Part shown: positions 1-6,684 of the stretch, piece by piece
Layout of the letters: every line of letters starts with the position of its first letter
Numbering within the stretch: position 1 is the first letter of the stretch
Assembly (NCBI GenBank): GCA_003697085.1
Contig: RFFU01000095.1
Location: 1 to 15,858, forward strand
Length of the DNA stretch: 15,858 nucleotides
Source: Candidatus Hydrogenedentota bacterium
Lineage (GTDB): Bacteria; UBA8481; J006
Direction: 5' to 3'
The notes under the pieces: model-generated
What the model was told of the DNA's origin: nothing
What the model saw: only the letters and a program-made list of their open reading frames with translations
Database searches by the model: none
Translations under genes and position numbers: made by a program

Positions 1-711
1 AAACCATTCTGTCCAAATTTTATACCACTCCTCGAAGGTGCTCGTGCGATCGAGCAGATATTCGCCTGCTTTCGGGGTAAATTTCATCCCGAAAAAATAA
101 CTCCAGATGAAGGTTCGGTGTCCGAAGATATCAGAGAGGCCGTGCGCCAAGGCGATTATAACGGCCGCATAGAGACAGCATCGCGCGACGAGATCCCGCG
201 TAACACGACGAGCAAGGGTTACGAGGACAGCGGCGACGATGATCGTAGCACCGAGAATCAGAAAATCGTCGGTGTAGATGAGCACCTTCTGGGAAACGGC
301 CTTTTCGTGGGCCTGCACGAAATATCCGACATTCTCGTGCCCTTGAAAGAGTTCATCGAGGGTGGCGCCGCCCGCCAAGACCGCGAACAGAGACGCAAAG
401 GCTCTCCGGGGCCGTTCCTTCCTTTCATCGAGCGCCGATGCGGCGGAGACAAAACAGACCAAAATCATGAGAAAGGCGCTCATCTTCGTCGCGGGATCCT
501 GCTCGCGAAATCCGATAAAGACGCACCAGCGCGACAATGTCAAGGCAATAAGAAAGAGACCGAGAAAAATCGGAAAAAAATGCAACGAGGCTTCTGCCCA
601 ACGTTCCCTTTCCAGCCATTGCTGCTCCGCTACTTCGATCGGCCGGAAGAACTCCTCGAAAAAAGAGAATCTCCCCCCCAGCCCTCGTCTCGCTTTTGCC
701 AACGACACCAT
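1..711 (-). CDS. Polytopic membrane protein of unknown function, 3' end outside window
   Basis: The minus strand is open from an ATG at 711 to the left edge (237 codons, no stop), so the C-terminus is missing. A GGAG lies 8-11 bases before the ATG and supports this start. Hydrophobic helices are visible near residues 45-65 (HFFPIFLGLFLIALTL), 80-95 (AFLMILVCFVSAASA), 150-165 (FLILGATIIVAAVLV) and 175-190. Between them are polar conserved-looking pieces, LDELFQGHE and a final EEWYKIWTEWF. From memory, an uncharacterised group of bacterial membrane proteins carries a similar LDE..HE element followed by an EE-rich amphipathic segment; I cannot name it with confidence. The gene is head-to-head with the membrane protein starting at about 799, so the two probably share a control region. 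That it is a real gene is fairly sure, because the frame keeps membrane-protein character throughout; its role is unknown. Confidence 0.72.
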   Translation of the reverse strand, partial: MVSLAKARRGLGGRFSFFEEFFRPIEVAEQQWLERERWAEASLHFFPIFLGLFLIALTLSRWCVFIGFREQDPATKMSAFLMILVCFVSAASALDERKERPRRAFASLFAVLAGGATLDELFQGHENVGYFVQAHEKAVSQKVLIYTDDFLILGATIIVAAVLVTLARRVTRDLVARCCLYAAVIIALAHGLSDIFGHRTFIWSYFFGMKFTPKAGEYLLDRTSTFEEWYKIWTEWF

Positions 712-798
712 TTTTTGATAATCTCCGGCATTATGGTAGCAGGGGACTTGGGAAAAGAAAACCGATCCTCGGGGCGAAAGGGGGAAGAGCGTGACACG

Positions 799-2439
799 GT
801 GGTTTCTCGGTCGAAAGGCATTCTCTTACCGTTTCTCATTTTCCTGATCGGCATACTCACTGCCCTGTATCTTCATTCCCCCGCGCTCCTAAGCCGCACC
901 GTCTATCGGAGCGATCTCCGCCAAGCCATTCATTGGGCCGCTTATCACACGACGACGTTTCGACAGGATGACCTCCTCCTTGCCTATGCTCGTTTCAACG
1001 AGAGCCCAGTCCAGAACGTCCTTTACTGGTATGGAACACTTTTTCTCGACGTCATTCTTTTGAGTAAGGTGCTTGCGATTCTCGGCTATGCCTTGGCCGG
1101 GCTCTGCGCCTATTTCGCGGCTCTCTCTTTCACGAACCGCACCGGAGCCTTCTTCTCCGCTTGCTTTTTCCTTCTCTGCCCCGACCAGTTCGTCTATTAC
1201 AGCGGCGGCTTCTCCAAGGCATGGATGATGCCGCTTTTGATGATCACGATCCGCTTCCTCGAACGAGAACGATGGCAAGCGTTCCTCTTGTTGATGCCGT
1301 TCGCCGCGCTGGCCTATCCCGTAGCGGCCGTGCTCATCGGAATGACGGTTCTTGTCCACCTGCTCCTCTATCGCCGAAATCTTCTCTTCCCGCCGGGAAG
1401 ACCGGTTTTCTTCTTCCTGGCGGGATCGTTCGTGGCTCTTGTCATCCTTCTTCTCCGGTTCGGCTCCCCGAAGGGGTTCATCGGACCGTTGGGGGCTCAC
1501 GAACTCTTGATGCGCACCGAAGAACTCTATGAAGGAGGTGCCCAGCACTATCTTCCCACTCCCTCACTCCTCGATGCCCTCCTCCCCTTTCTTACTCCCC
1601 CTTTCGTTCTCGTCTCCGCCTTCTTGATTTTTCTGCTTCTGAAACCGAAGGAGATCACGTGGCCCTCTTCTTTCTCCTCGCTCCTCGTCGCCTCGATCAT
1701 TGGATACCTCCTCGCCGACCTTCTCTTCATCAGGCTCTACATTCCAAACCGCTATCTCCGTTACACGATTCCGGTCCTCTTATCCTTCTGGCACGGGGTT
1801 CATCTGCCACGCGTTGTGAAGAAAATTCCGCGGCCGGGGCTGCGGGCGGCGACCGTACTCATCCTGGCTTCTATAGCGGTCGTTTCGTACAGAGGGGATT
1901 TCAAACCCGGCAAGGAGACACTGGATCGGAGTCGTTTGTCCTCGCTTTGCCGATTTTTCGAGACGACGCCCCCGGGAACGTTGATTTCGGGGCATCCGTA
2001 TGTGAACGACGATATTCCGATTCAGGCGCGCCGGAGTGTTCTTTGCAACTACAAATTGGCTCATCCCTGGTTTCCCCGTTTTTACGCTCTTCAGAAAGAA
2101 AGGACACTGGCGACCTTCCGCGCCATTTACGCGGCCGACACCAAGCCGCTGATCGAGTTGCGGAAGAGATACGGAGTCGATCTCTTGGTCATCCGTAAGA
2201 AAAAAGATTACAGCAGGAAGCGGATTCGCAAGGGGCGGATCTATCTTCGCAGTTATCGTCGTGAGATCGACGCGATCATTGGAGACCGCAGACACTTTCT
2301 TCTCGAAGATCCGCCCCCGGAGTGGATAGTTTACGAGGACGAACGCTACCGCGTCATCGATCTGAGGAAGGTTTCGAGACGGTCCTCGCGCGCTTCGCGG
2401 AACGGCGCTCCGAACGAAATATCCGTCCCACTTCGATGA
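799..2439 (+). CDS. Large integral membrane protein, GT-C glycosyltransferase-like
   Basis: About 546 residues. An N-terminal helix (ILLPFLIFLIGILTALYL) is followed by an extracytoplasmic loop with YRSDLRQ and FRQDDLLLAY, then about eight further hydrophobic helices, and from about residue 380 a soluble C-terminal domain (for example ISGHPYVNDDIPIQARRS). This layout (acidic residues in the first loop, many helices, C-terminal periplasmic domain) is that of GT-C type polyprenyl-sugar glycosyltransferases and related uncharacterised families, so transfer of a sugar at the outer face of the membrane is an inference. The frame stays open upstream to 118, but that part lies antisense to the divergent gene. 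I chose GTG 799 because a purine-rich AAGGGGGAAGAG precedes it by about 9 bases; ATG 733 is possible but has no ribosome site and leaves only 21 bp to the divergent start. The 3' end overlaps the convergent gene by 86 bp. Confidence 0.8.
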   Translation: MVSRSKGILLPFLIFLIGILTALYLHSPALLSRTVYRSDLRQAIHWAAYHTTTFRQDDLLLAYARFNESPVQNVLYWYGTLFLDVILLSKVLAILGYALAGLCAYFAALSFTNRTGAFFSACFFLLCPDQFVYYSGGFSKAWMMPLLMITIRFLERERWQAFLLLMPFAALAYPVAAVLIGMTVLVHLLLYRRNLLFPPGRPVFFFLAGSFVALVILLLRFGSPKGFIGPLGAHELLMRTEELYEGGAQHYLPTPSLLDALLPFLTPPFVLVSAFLIFLLLKPKEITWPSSFSSLLVASIIGYLLADLLFIRLYIPNRYLRYTIPVLLSFWHGVHLPRVVKKIPRPGLRAATVLILASIAVVSYRGDFKPGKETLDRSRLSSLCRFFETTPPGTLISGHPYVNDDIPIQARRSVLCNYKLAHPWFPRFYALQKERTLATFRAIYAADTKPLIELRKRYGVDLLVIRKKKDYSRKRIRKGRIYLRSYRREIDAIIGDRRHFLLEDPPPEWIVYEDERYRVIDLRKVSRRSSRASRNGAPNEISVPLR

Positions 2440-2884
2440 CCCAACGCCCGGAAGACTTCCTCGCTCTGCCGAAGACGACGACCTTCTCTCCGTTCCCGAT
2501 CGTCTTTTCGAAGGCCTGAAATCCGGGGAATCCTTTTTCCACGAGGGCGTCGTGGGAGGAGACGTCGAAAGGATCGGATCGGGTTTTCAACGCGATCCGG
2601 CCGTCGGGCATTTCCAGGAAAAGGTTTTCCGCGAAGACGGTGGCCCGAAGGAGGCGGCGAAATTGGGTGCGCCGCCGCAGCGTGAATTTCGGGGGAACGT
2701 AGCGCGCCTTGTAATAGAAGGCGGCACAGATTTTCCCTCGGAGCGGCGAGGTCAACGGCGAGGTCGTCGTAAGTCTTCCTTTCAAGGCCACATACCCTTG
2801 GCGTATGTCGGCCACGCGATCGATTTGCGGAGGTTGTCTCACGCCGATCGCCACGAGGAATTCCTGAAGGATTCTCTGAAACAT
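2354..2884 (-). CDS. Small protein with GIDE-like domain
   Basis: 176 residues from ATG 2884, which follows an AAGAGG by 7-8 bases; the same frame is open to 3001 but that extension has no ribosome site. Residues 30-60 (YVALKGRLTTTSPLTSPL, then GKICAAFYYKAR) resemble the start of the GIDE domain, a beta-rich module found in bacterial membrane proteins and in the mitochondrial E3 ligase MUL1, where a G/V-x-G-x-A followed by SPLTG-x-x-C is typical. Bacterial GIDE proteins usually have N- and C-terminal membrane helices and often sit beside LemA; here no helix is present and LemA is not visible. A short frame encoding one membrane helix ends 11 bases upstream, so the membrane part may be supplied by a separate or frame-split piece. 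The C-terminus is basic and overlaps the convergent gene. The family call is from memory of the motif and is moderate at best. Confidence 0.6.
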   Translation of the reverse strand: MFQRILQEFLVAIGVRQPPQIDRVADIRQGYVALKGRLTTTSPLTSPLRGKICAAFYYKARYVPPKFTLRRRTQFRRLLRATVFAENLFLEMPDGRIALKTRSDPFDVSSHDALVEKGFPGFQAFEKTIGNGEKVVVFGRARKSSGRWVIEVGRIFRSERRSAKRARTVSKPSSDR

Positions 2885-2895
2885 CCGCGCGCCTC

Positions 2896-3030
2896 TTATT
2901 CTTCTTTCGGTTTGAGGTAAACCCGGGAATATCGCGTCCCAGCCAGAACGTAACAAGAAACAGAAAGAAGGGAAACGAGAAAACCGACCGCCGGCGTGCA
3001 AAGATTAACTTCGTAGGCCCGCGGAAACAA
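2896..3030 (-). CDS. Possible small single-helix membrane protein
   Basis: A 44-residue frame with one clear helix (VGFLVSLLSVSCYVLAG), an aromatic/basic stretch and a KPKEE tail. Its TAA overlaps the AAGAGG ribosome site of the GIDE-like gene, as in a coupled operon. The start is uncertain: TTG 3030 is the closest candidate and has no Shine-Dalgarno sequence; the frame remains open to a GTG at 3159. It could instead be the out-of-frame remnant of the GIDE protein's own N-terminal helix. Kept at low confidence. Confidence 0.25.
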   Translation of the reverse strand: MFPRAYEVNLCTPAVGFLVSLLSVSCYVLAGTRYSRVYLKPKEE

Positions 3031-3194
3031 GAAAGATGCCGAGAAGCCCGGAATAGAAATGGGGCGCAGGTTCTCCAACTTGCGAGGAGCGGATTGGCGA
3101 TCGGCGGTCGGGGGAATCCCCGTCTCCAATCTTATGAAATGCACCTGCGGGATGGGCACTGGCTTGCGCGAACTTCTTCTCGTAGACTCCGGAT

Positions 3195-4142
3195 ATGAAG
3201 GATACAGAGAGAAATACGCGGCACAGGTCTCTCCGTTTCGCGCGGGCGCGGGATGCGGGGCGCCGGAATTTAATCGCAGGAATGGCTCTCAATATCGGGC
3301 TTGCGGCCGTCAAGATTCTCAGTGGCATCGTCGGCCGTTCACAAGCCCTGATCGCCGACGGCATTGAATCCCTTGCGGACATCGGCGGAAATTTGATCGC
3401 GTTCGGCGGAATTCGCATCGCGTCCCAGCCGGCGGATCATAATCACCCTTACGGGCACGGAAAGGCGGAACCTCTGGCTTCCGTGCTCATCTCCTTTCTG
3501 CTTGGGGGAGCCGTCATCGTCATTGCTATTTCAAGTGTCCGAAGTCTTATTCATCCTCAGCCGCTCCCGGCGCCGTGGACACTTGTCGTTCTCGCGCTCA
3601 TTTTCACGACGAAAGAAGTGTTATTCCGGTTTACGGAACGCCGGGGAACGGATGCGGGAAGCAACGTCCTTGTCGCGGATGCCTGGCATCACCGATGCGA
3701 TGCCATCACTTCCTTCGCCGCTTTCATTGGAATCTCGCTCTCACTTCTTTTCGGATGGCGTTTTGCAGACGCTGCAGCGGCCATGATCGCGGCGGGAATC
3801 ATCGCCGTGAATGCGCACCGTATCGGACGGCAGGCGCTGGCGGAACTGATGGACGAATCGCCGGAACCGGCCCTCGAAGCAAAAATCCTCGATGTCGCCG
3901 TCGGCGTTCCGAATGTCCGCGGGCTGGACAAGTGCCTCGTTCGGAAGATGGGGCTCGAATACTATGTTGAACTTCACCTGCTCCTGGACGGCTCACTAAC
4001 TGTTCACAAGGGACATGAAATTGCTCACGAAGTCAAGGACGCAGTCCAAAACCAGATCGCCGGCGTTGCTGACGTGATCGTCCACGTGGAACCCGTTATC
4101 GAGAAGCATCCTTCGGAGAACCCGGCCCCTCTTCCGAAATGA
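3195..4142 (+). CDS. Cation diffusion facilitator (CDF) metal efflux transporter
   Basis: 315 residues, the usual length for this family. It exports divalent metal ions (Zn, Fe, Mn, Co or Cd, depending on subfamily) in exchange for protons across the inner membrane. Family marks in order: transmembrane helix 2 with ADGIESLADIGGN (residues 54-66), the loop HNHPYGHGKAE (82-92), helix 5 with ADAWHHRCDA (161-170) carrying HxxxD (H165, D169), and a C-terminal cytoplasmic ferredoxin-like domain with VHKGHEIAHEV (270-280). In helix 2 the metal site reads E58xxxD62 where DxxxD or HxxxD is common, so the metal cannot be predicted. About 25 basic N-terminal residues precede helix 1. The stop overlaps the start of the EamA gene by four bases, so the two are co-translated. 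Confidence 0.93.
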   Translation: MKDTERNTRHRSLRFARARDAGRRNLIAGMALNIGLAAVKILSGIVGRSQALIADGIESLADIGGNLIAFGGIRIASQPADHNHPYGHGKAEPLASVLISFLLGGAVIVIAISSVRSLIHPQPLPAPWTLVVLALIFTTKEVLFRFTERRGTDAGSNVLVADAWHHRCDAITSFAAFIGISLSLLFGWRFADAAAAMIAAGIIAVNAHRIGRQALAELMDESPEPALEAKILDVAVGVPNVRGLDKCLVRKMGLEYYVELHLLLDGSLTVHKGHEIAHEVKDAVQNQIAGVADVIVHVEPVIEKHPSENPAPLPK

Positions 4143-5032
4143 TTCCCGCCTTTCTCAACGCAATCCTCTTTGGGACGAACGCTTTGGTCGCAAAAGGTCT
4201 TTCTGAAAAAGGGTTAACAGACCGCGACCTTCTATTCACGAACTTCTCCATCGGCGCGGTACCACTCTTTCTGTTCGCGTTCCTTTTGGGAAAGTGGAGG
4301 TTTCCTGCAGCGGTTCTGCCGGTGTTTTTCGGAGCCGTAGCGGGAAACCTCCTCGCGGTCACACTCTATTTCCGCGCGCTCCGGTTCACGGAGGTCTCGA
4401 TCGCACTGCCTTTGATCTCGCTCTCCCCCGTCTTCATTCTCGTAACCGCTCCGGTGATCGTGGGCGAGCGGATCGGGCCCCTGGGAATCGCGGGCGTCCT
4501 TCTCGTAGGAATGGGCGCCTATCTTCTCGGGGCCTCCCGTAACCGGGCCTCTTTTGCGGCGCCGGTATTGGCTTTGAGCCGGGATCGCGGCGCGCGTTAC
4601 GCGCTCGCCGTCGCCCTCGTCTGGTCCGTCACGGCCAACTTTGACAAACTCTGCCTTCGTTATCTCGACCCTTACGTCTATCCGGCCGTTTTTTCCGCAG
4701 CAATGGCTCTTTTCAGCCTGCCATGTTTCCGGCGATTCTGGCCCTCCGGTCCGGACTCCGCTTGGCCCGCACGCTTGAAAACGGGCGCTTCTTCCGTTGC
4801 CGCGCGTCTCGGTTTGGGCCTGAGTTACGGTTTCATGCTTGCGGCGCATATGTTTGCAATGATGGCGCTGCCGGTTGCTTATGTGATCGCCATCAAACGC
4901 GCGGGAATGCTAGCCGGGATCGCCGAGGATGCCCGTCGCCGAACGCCGGGACGCGCCCTTCGGGCCGCTGGGGCCATCGCAATCCTGATCGGAATCGCCA
5001 TCATCGTCCTTCGCGGTGGTGGAGCGAGTTAA
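4139..5032 (+). CDS. EamA/DMT-family transporter
   Basis: 297 residues with about ten hydrophobic helices in two homologous halves, the drug/metabolite transporter (DMT, EamA) plan. The first half shows the usual repeat end VIVGERIGPLGIAG (107-119). The second half has the family signature YVIAIKRAG (248-256). Members move small metabolites or act as exporters; substrate cannot be read from sequence. The ATG overlaps the TGA of the CDF gene (ATGA), so expression is linked to it. One oddity: after IKRAGMLAGI the expected hydrophobic helix and GE motif are replaced by a polar, Arg-rich run (AEDARRRTPGRALR, 262-275) before the last helix, so one helix near the end looks shortened. This could be a diverged tail or a small local mutation. 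Confidence 0.9.
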   Translation: MIPAFLNAILFGTNALVAKGLSEKGLTDRDLLFTNFSIGAVPLFLFAFLLGKWRFPAAVLPVFFGAVAGNLLAVTLYFRALRFTEVSIALPLISLSPVFILVTAPVIVGERIGPLGIAGVLLVGMGAYLLGASRNRASFAAPVLALSRDRGARYALAVALVWSVTANFDKLCLRYLDPYVYPAVFSAAMALFSLPCFRRFWPSGPDSAWPARLKTGASSVAARLGLGLSYGFMLAAHMFAMMALPVAYVIAIKRAGMLAGIAEDARRRTPGRALRAAGAIAILIGIAIIVLRGGGAS

Positions 5033-5106
5033 CGTCGTAATGTAAGAAACGCGTTGCGGCGGAAAAACCAGGAAGGACCGAAAAACGCGGGAAGAAAGGG
5101 TGTGCC

Positions 5107-5160
5107 AAATGAGAGTCTGCGCACCGCCTCGCTCGGAATGACACCACGGGCAGGTCGGCA
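5107..5160 (-). repeat. Dispersed-repeat-like GTCATTCCGAG element
   Basis: Read on the minus strand this begins GTGTCATTCCGAGCGAGGCG and continues GTGCGCAGACTCTCAT. Sequences of the form GTCATTCCGAGCGAAGCGAGGAATC are, from memory, a common non-coding element in many genomes and metagenome assemblies, where they yield spurious CHSERSEE-like peptides. A related but diverged copy lies at about 6470-6507 in this window. Confidence 0.5.
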
Positions 5161-5262
5161 ATTCGCAGATGGGAGAGTCTGCGCTCCAAATCTTCCCGGA
5201 AGATTTCTTCCCTCTTCCCTTCCGTTTTGCCTTTTTCCGTTTGACTTTTGCCTTTCTTTTTT

Positions 5263-5364
5263 TTCCGTGTCATTCCGTGGCTTCCGTGGTTCCCTTCCCT
5301 TCCGCGTCTTTCCGTGGCTTCCGTGGTTCTTTTCCTTCCGTGTTCTTCCGTGTCCTCCGTGGTT
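5263..5364. repeat. Three imperfect 36-37 bp tandem repeats
   Basis: Units start at 5263, 5300 and 5336. Each contains the pattern TTCCGTGT-N(2-3)-TTCCGTG-N(1-2)-CTTCCGTGGTT with one or two changes; the third ends at GGTT 5364. Inside each unit the 6-mer TTCCGT itself recurs, so this is a nested repeat. On the minus strand it reads as CCACGGAGGACACGGAAG-like sequence, a type of GGACACGG intergenic repeat I have seen widely in environmental bacterial genomes. Confidence 0.85.
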
Positions 5365-5397
5365 GAAGGGCGGTCGCACCCGGCCTCCGCTGCCGGT

Positions 5398-6294
5398 TCA
5401 TCCTCCGTTCAACACTTGATCGAAATAAGCTGCTCCAACGATGCCCGCATCGATACCCAAACGTGCGGGAACGATCTCGAAACTCTCTTTCAAGAAGTCA
5501 TAAACCCGTTTCCGCGTGTAATCTCGAAGCGGCGCGAAAAGGATTTCCCCTGCTCCCGCAATCTGCCCTCCGATCACAAAGGACTCGAAATTGAAAATCT
5601 GCACCATTCCGGAAAGAACTTGAGCCAGATCGCGGGCAACGGAATCGAAGACTTTTTGCGCCCATTCGCTTCCCTCCCGAGCGGCGTCCGCAACGTCCTT
5701 CGGCGAATACTCCCCGTGATCGGGACTCAGTTCTCTGGCGAGACGAATGATCCCGTTTTTGGCGACGTACTGTTCGAGGCACCCGTCGTTTCCACAGGCG
5801 CAGACGACGCCTCCGGGGCGGAGCGTAAAATGCCCGATTTCCCCGGCCGTCTCATCCTTTCCGAGAAAGAGTTTTCCACCCAAGACGACGGCACCGCCCA
5901 GGCCCGTCCCGAGCGTCAAAAAGAAGACATCCTTCTTTCCCCGTCCCGCTCCGAACGCCATCTCGCCCCACGCCATCACGTTGACGTCGTTGCCAATCGC
6001 AACAGGACAATCGAGCCGTTTTTCGAGTTCCGAGGTCAACGGAACGTCCTTCCAGAGCGGAAGGTTGGGGCAGACCTGAACAAGCCCATGACGAGATTTG
6101 ACCAATCCTGGGACCCCAACACCGACTTTTTCGACCTTTTCGAATCCGGAAACGATTTCGACAATCCGCTGAATCGTTATTTTCGGAGGTTCCTGAGCTT
6201 CCGTATCAATGAGAACGCGGGAGACCACATCTCCCTTTTCGTTAACAAGTCCGGCCTTGATATTTGTTCCTCCGATGTCTATTCCAACTCTCAA
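5398..6294 (-). CDS. ROK-family sugar kinase (glucokinase-like)
   Basis: 298 residues. ROK kinases phosphorylate glucose or related hexoses and N-acetylhexosamines with ATP in the cytoplasm. Visible marks: N-terminal phosphate-binding VGIDIGGTNIKAG (3-15), GNDVN with the catalytic Asp at 103, LGTGLGGAVV (128-137), the GEIGH box (151-155) and the zinc motif CACGNDGC (C165, C167, C172, with H155 as fourth ligand), then a late glycine-rich DAGIVGAAY (282-290). All key residues are present, so the enzyme should be active. The start is TTG 6294, supported by a strong GAGGAGG five bases upstream. Glucokinase is the most likely activity by resemblance, but ROK specificity is hard to predict. The gene is divergent from moaA and preceded by a good promoter about 325 bp away, giving a long untranslated leader. 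Confidence 0.94.
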   Translation of the reverse strand: MRVGIDIGGTNIKAGLVNEKGDVVSRVLIDTEAQEPPKITIQRIVEIVSGFEKVEKVGVGVPGLVKSRHGLVQVCPNLPLWKDVPLTSELEKRLDCPVAIGNDVNVMAWGEMAFGAGRGKKDVFFLTLGTGLGGAVVLGGKLFLGKDETAGEIGHFTLRPGGVVCACGNDGCLEQYVAKNGIIRLARELSPDHGEYSPKDVADAAREGSEWAQKVFDSVARDLAQVLSGMVQIFNFESFVIGGQIAGAGEILFAPLRDYTRKRVYDFLKESFEIVPARLGIDAGIVGAAYFDQVLNGG

Positions 6295-6547
6295 TTTTTC
6301 CTCCTCTACCCTGGTTTTTCCGGCACAATTCTTCTCACTGCGATCGCAGCCAGGAATGTCCGCCCTCTATTTGCGAGGTATCCCACAACGGGGACGTTAT
6401 TCCGGCCGAAAGAGGATTCCTTTCACGAGGTGCTCCGCAGGCGGGACCGGTCAACGGCCTGGGGGAATTCCTCGCCGAGTTCCTCCCTCCTCGGAATGTC
6501 AAGATCCTCAATTTTGTTCCCCCGGTTTGAAAACCCACGCCCCTCTT

Positions 6548-6570
6548 CCGGCAGACTAGAATACTGCCGG
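6548..6570. repeat. Inverted repeat CCGGCAG / CTGCCGG
   Basis: A 7-bp perfect stem (6548-6554 with 6564-6570) around a 9-base loop. The sequence CGGCAGAC recurs directly after it, so the stem is partly made from two direct copies. There is no T-run after it on either strand, so it is not a standard terminator; it may be part of a dispersed repeat. Confidence 0.6.
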
Positions 6571-6619
6571 CAGACAAACCTGCGCTCCCAGGAAGTCTTG
6601 CCTACCGAATTTACCTCCC

Positions 6620-6648
6620 TTTATAAACTATCACGCACCCTTTTTCAA
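6620..6648 (-). promoter_or_regulatory. Sigma-70-type promoter for the ROK kinase
   Basis: On the minus strand TTGAAA (6648-6643) is separated by exactly 17 bp from TATAAA (6625-6620). Both are one mismatch from consensus. Transcription would start near 6613 and run toward the kinase, leaving a leader of about 320 bases. Confidence 0.6.
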
Positions 6649-6661
6649 TGCATCTTGCATT
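6647..6661. promoter_or_regulatory. Inverted repeat AATGCA-tct-TGCATT, possible operator
   Basis: A perfect 6-bp inverted repeat with a 3-bp spacer. It touches the -35 box of the leftward kinase promoter and lies where the -35 of the rightward moaA promoter would be, which is the usual place for a regulator site controlling a divergent pair. No regulator gene is visible in the window. Confidence 0.35.
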
Positions 6662-6669
6662 TTTCCTCG

Positions 6670-6675
6670 TATAAT
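6670..6675 (+). promoter_or_regulatory. TATAAT -10 box of moaA
   Basis: A consensus TATAAT ends 9 bp before the moaA ATG, so the transcript would start at or just before the start codon (nearly leaderless mRNA). This fits the lack of any Shine-Dalgarno sequence before moaA. No good -35 box is present at 16-18 bp, so an activator or another sigma factor may take part. Confidence 0.45.
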
Positions 6676-6684
6676 AGAGCAATT

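Larger units (their letters stand above)
5033..5397. other. Gene-free convergent intergenic region with repeats
   Basis: This 365-bp gap lies between two convergent stop codons (EamA and ROK kinase). It holds a GTCATTCCGAG-type element (5107-5160), a second copy of a 12-mer, GAGAGTCTGCGC (5111-5122 and 5173-5184), a small stem CGCAGA/TCTGCG (5164-5183), a pyrimidine-rich stretch (about 5190-5262) and three tandem units (5263-5364). Translated frames here give only low-complexity Pro/Trp/Val or His/Gly/Lys peptides and are not counted as genes. Confidence 0.8.
6295..6684. other. Divergent intergenic region between ROK kinase and moaA
   Basis: 390 bp without a supported gene. From left: the kinase ribosome site, a 12-bp perfect palindrome CTGCGATCGCAG (6338-6349), repeat-like sequence with a GACATTCCGAGGAGG element on the minus strand (about 6470-6507), a 7-bp stem CCGGCAG/CTGCCGG with a 9-base loop (6548-6570), then the promoters of both genes. 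Most of it would be the 5' leader of the kinase mRNA. I could not match it to a riboswitch class. Confidence 0.7.

Noticed and set aside
118-798. N-terminal extension of the GT-C-like protein
   Set aside because: The extension is hydrophilic, antisense to the divergent membrane gene and lacks a ribosome site; the protein begins naturally with a membrane helix after 799.
5263-5364. Tandem repeat as a CRISPR array
   Set aside because: Units are directly adjacent and internally repetitive, with no unique spacers and no cas genes nearby.
5029-5419. Proline/tryptophan or His/Gly/Lys-rich reading frames in the repeat region
   Set aside because: They are translations of tandem repeats on either strand, a known source of spurious proteins.
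6338-6349. CTGCGATCGCAG as a cyanobacterial HIP1-like site
   Set aside because: It contains GCGATCGC, but a single copy in a GC-rich genome is expected by chance and nothing else points to cyanobacteria.
5248-6684. Upstream extension of moaA of about 479 codons
   Set aside because: It covers the tandem repeats and runs antisense through the whole ROK kinase; MoaA has its normal N-terminus at 6685.
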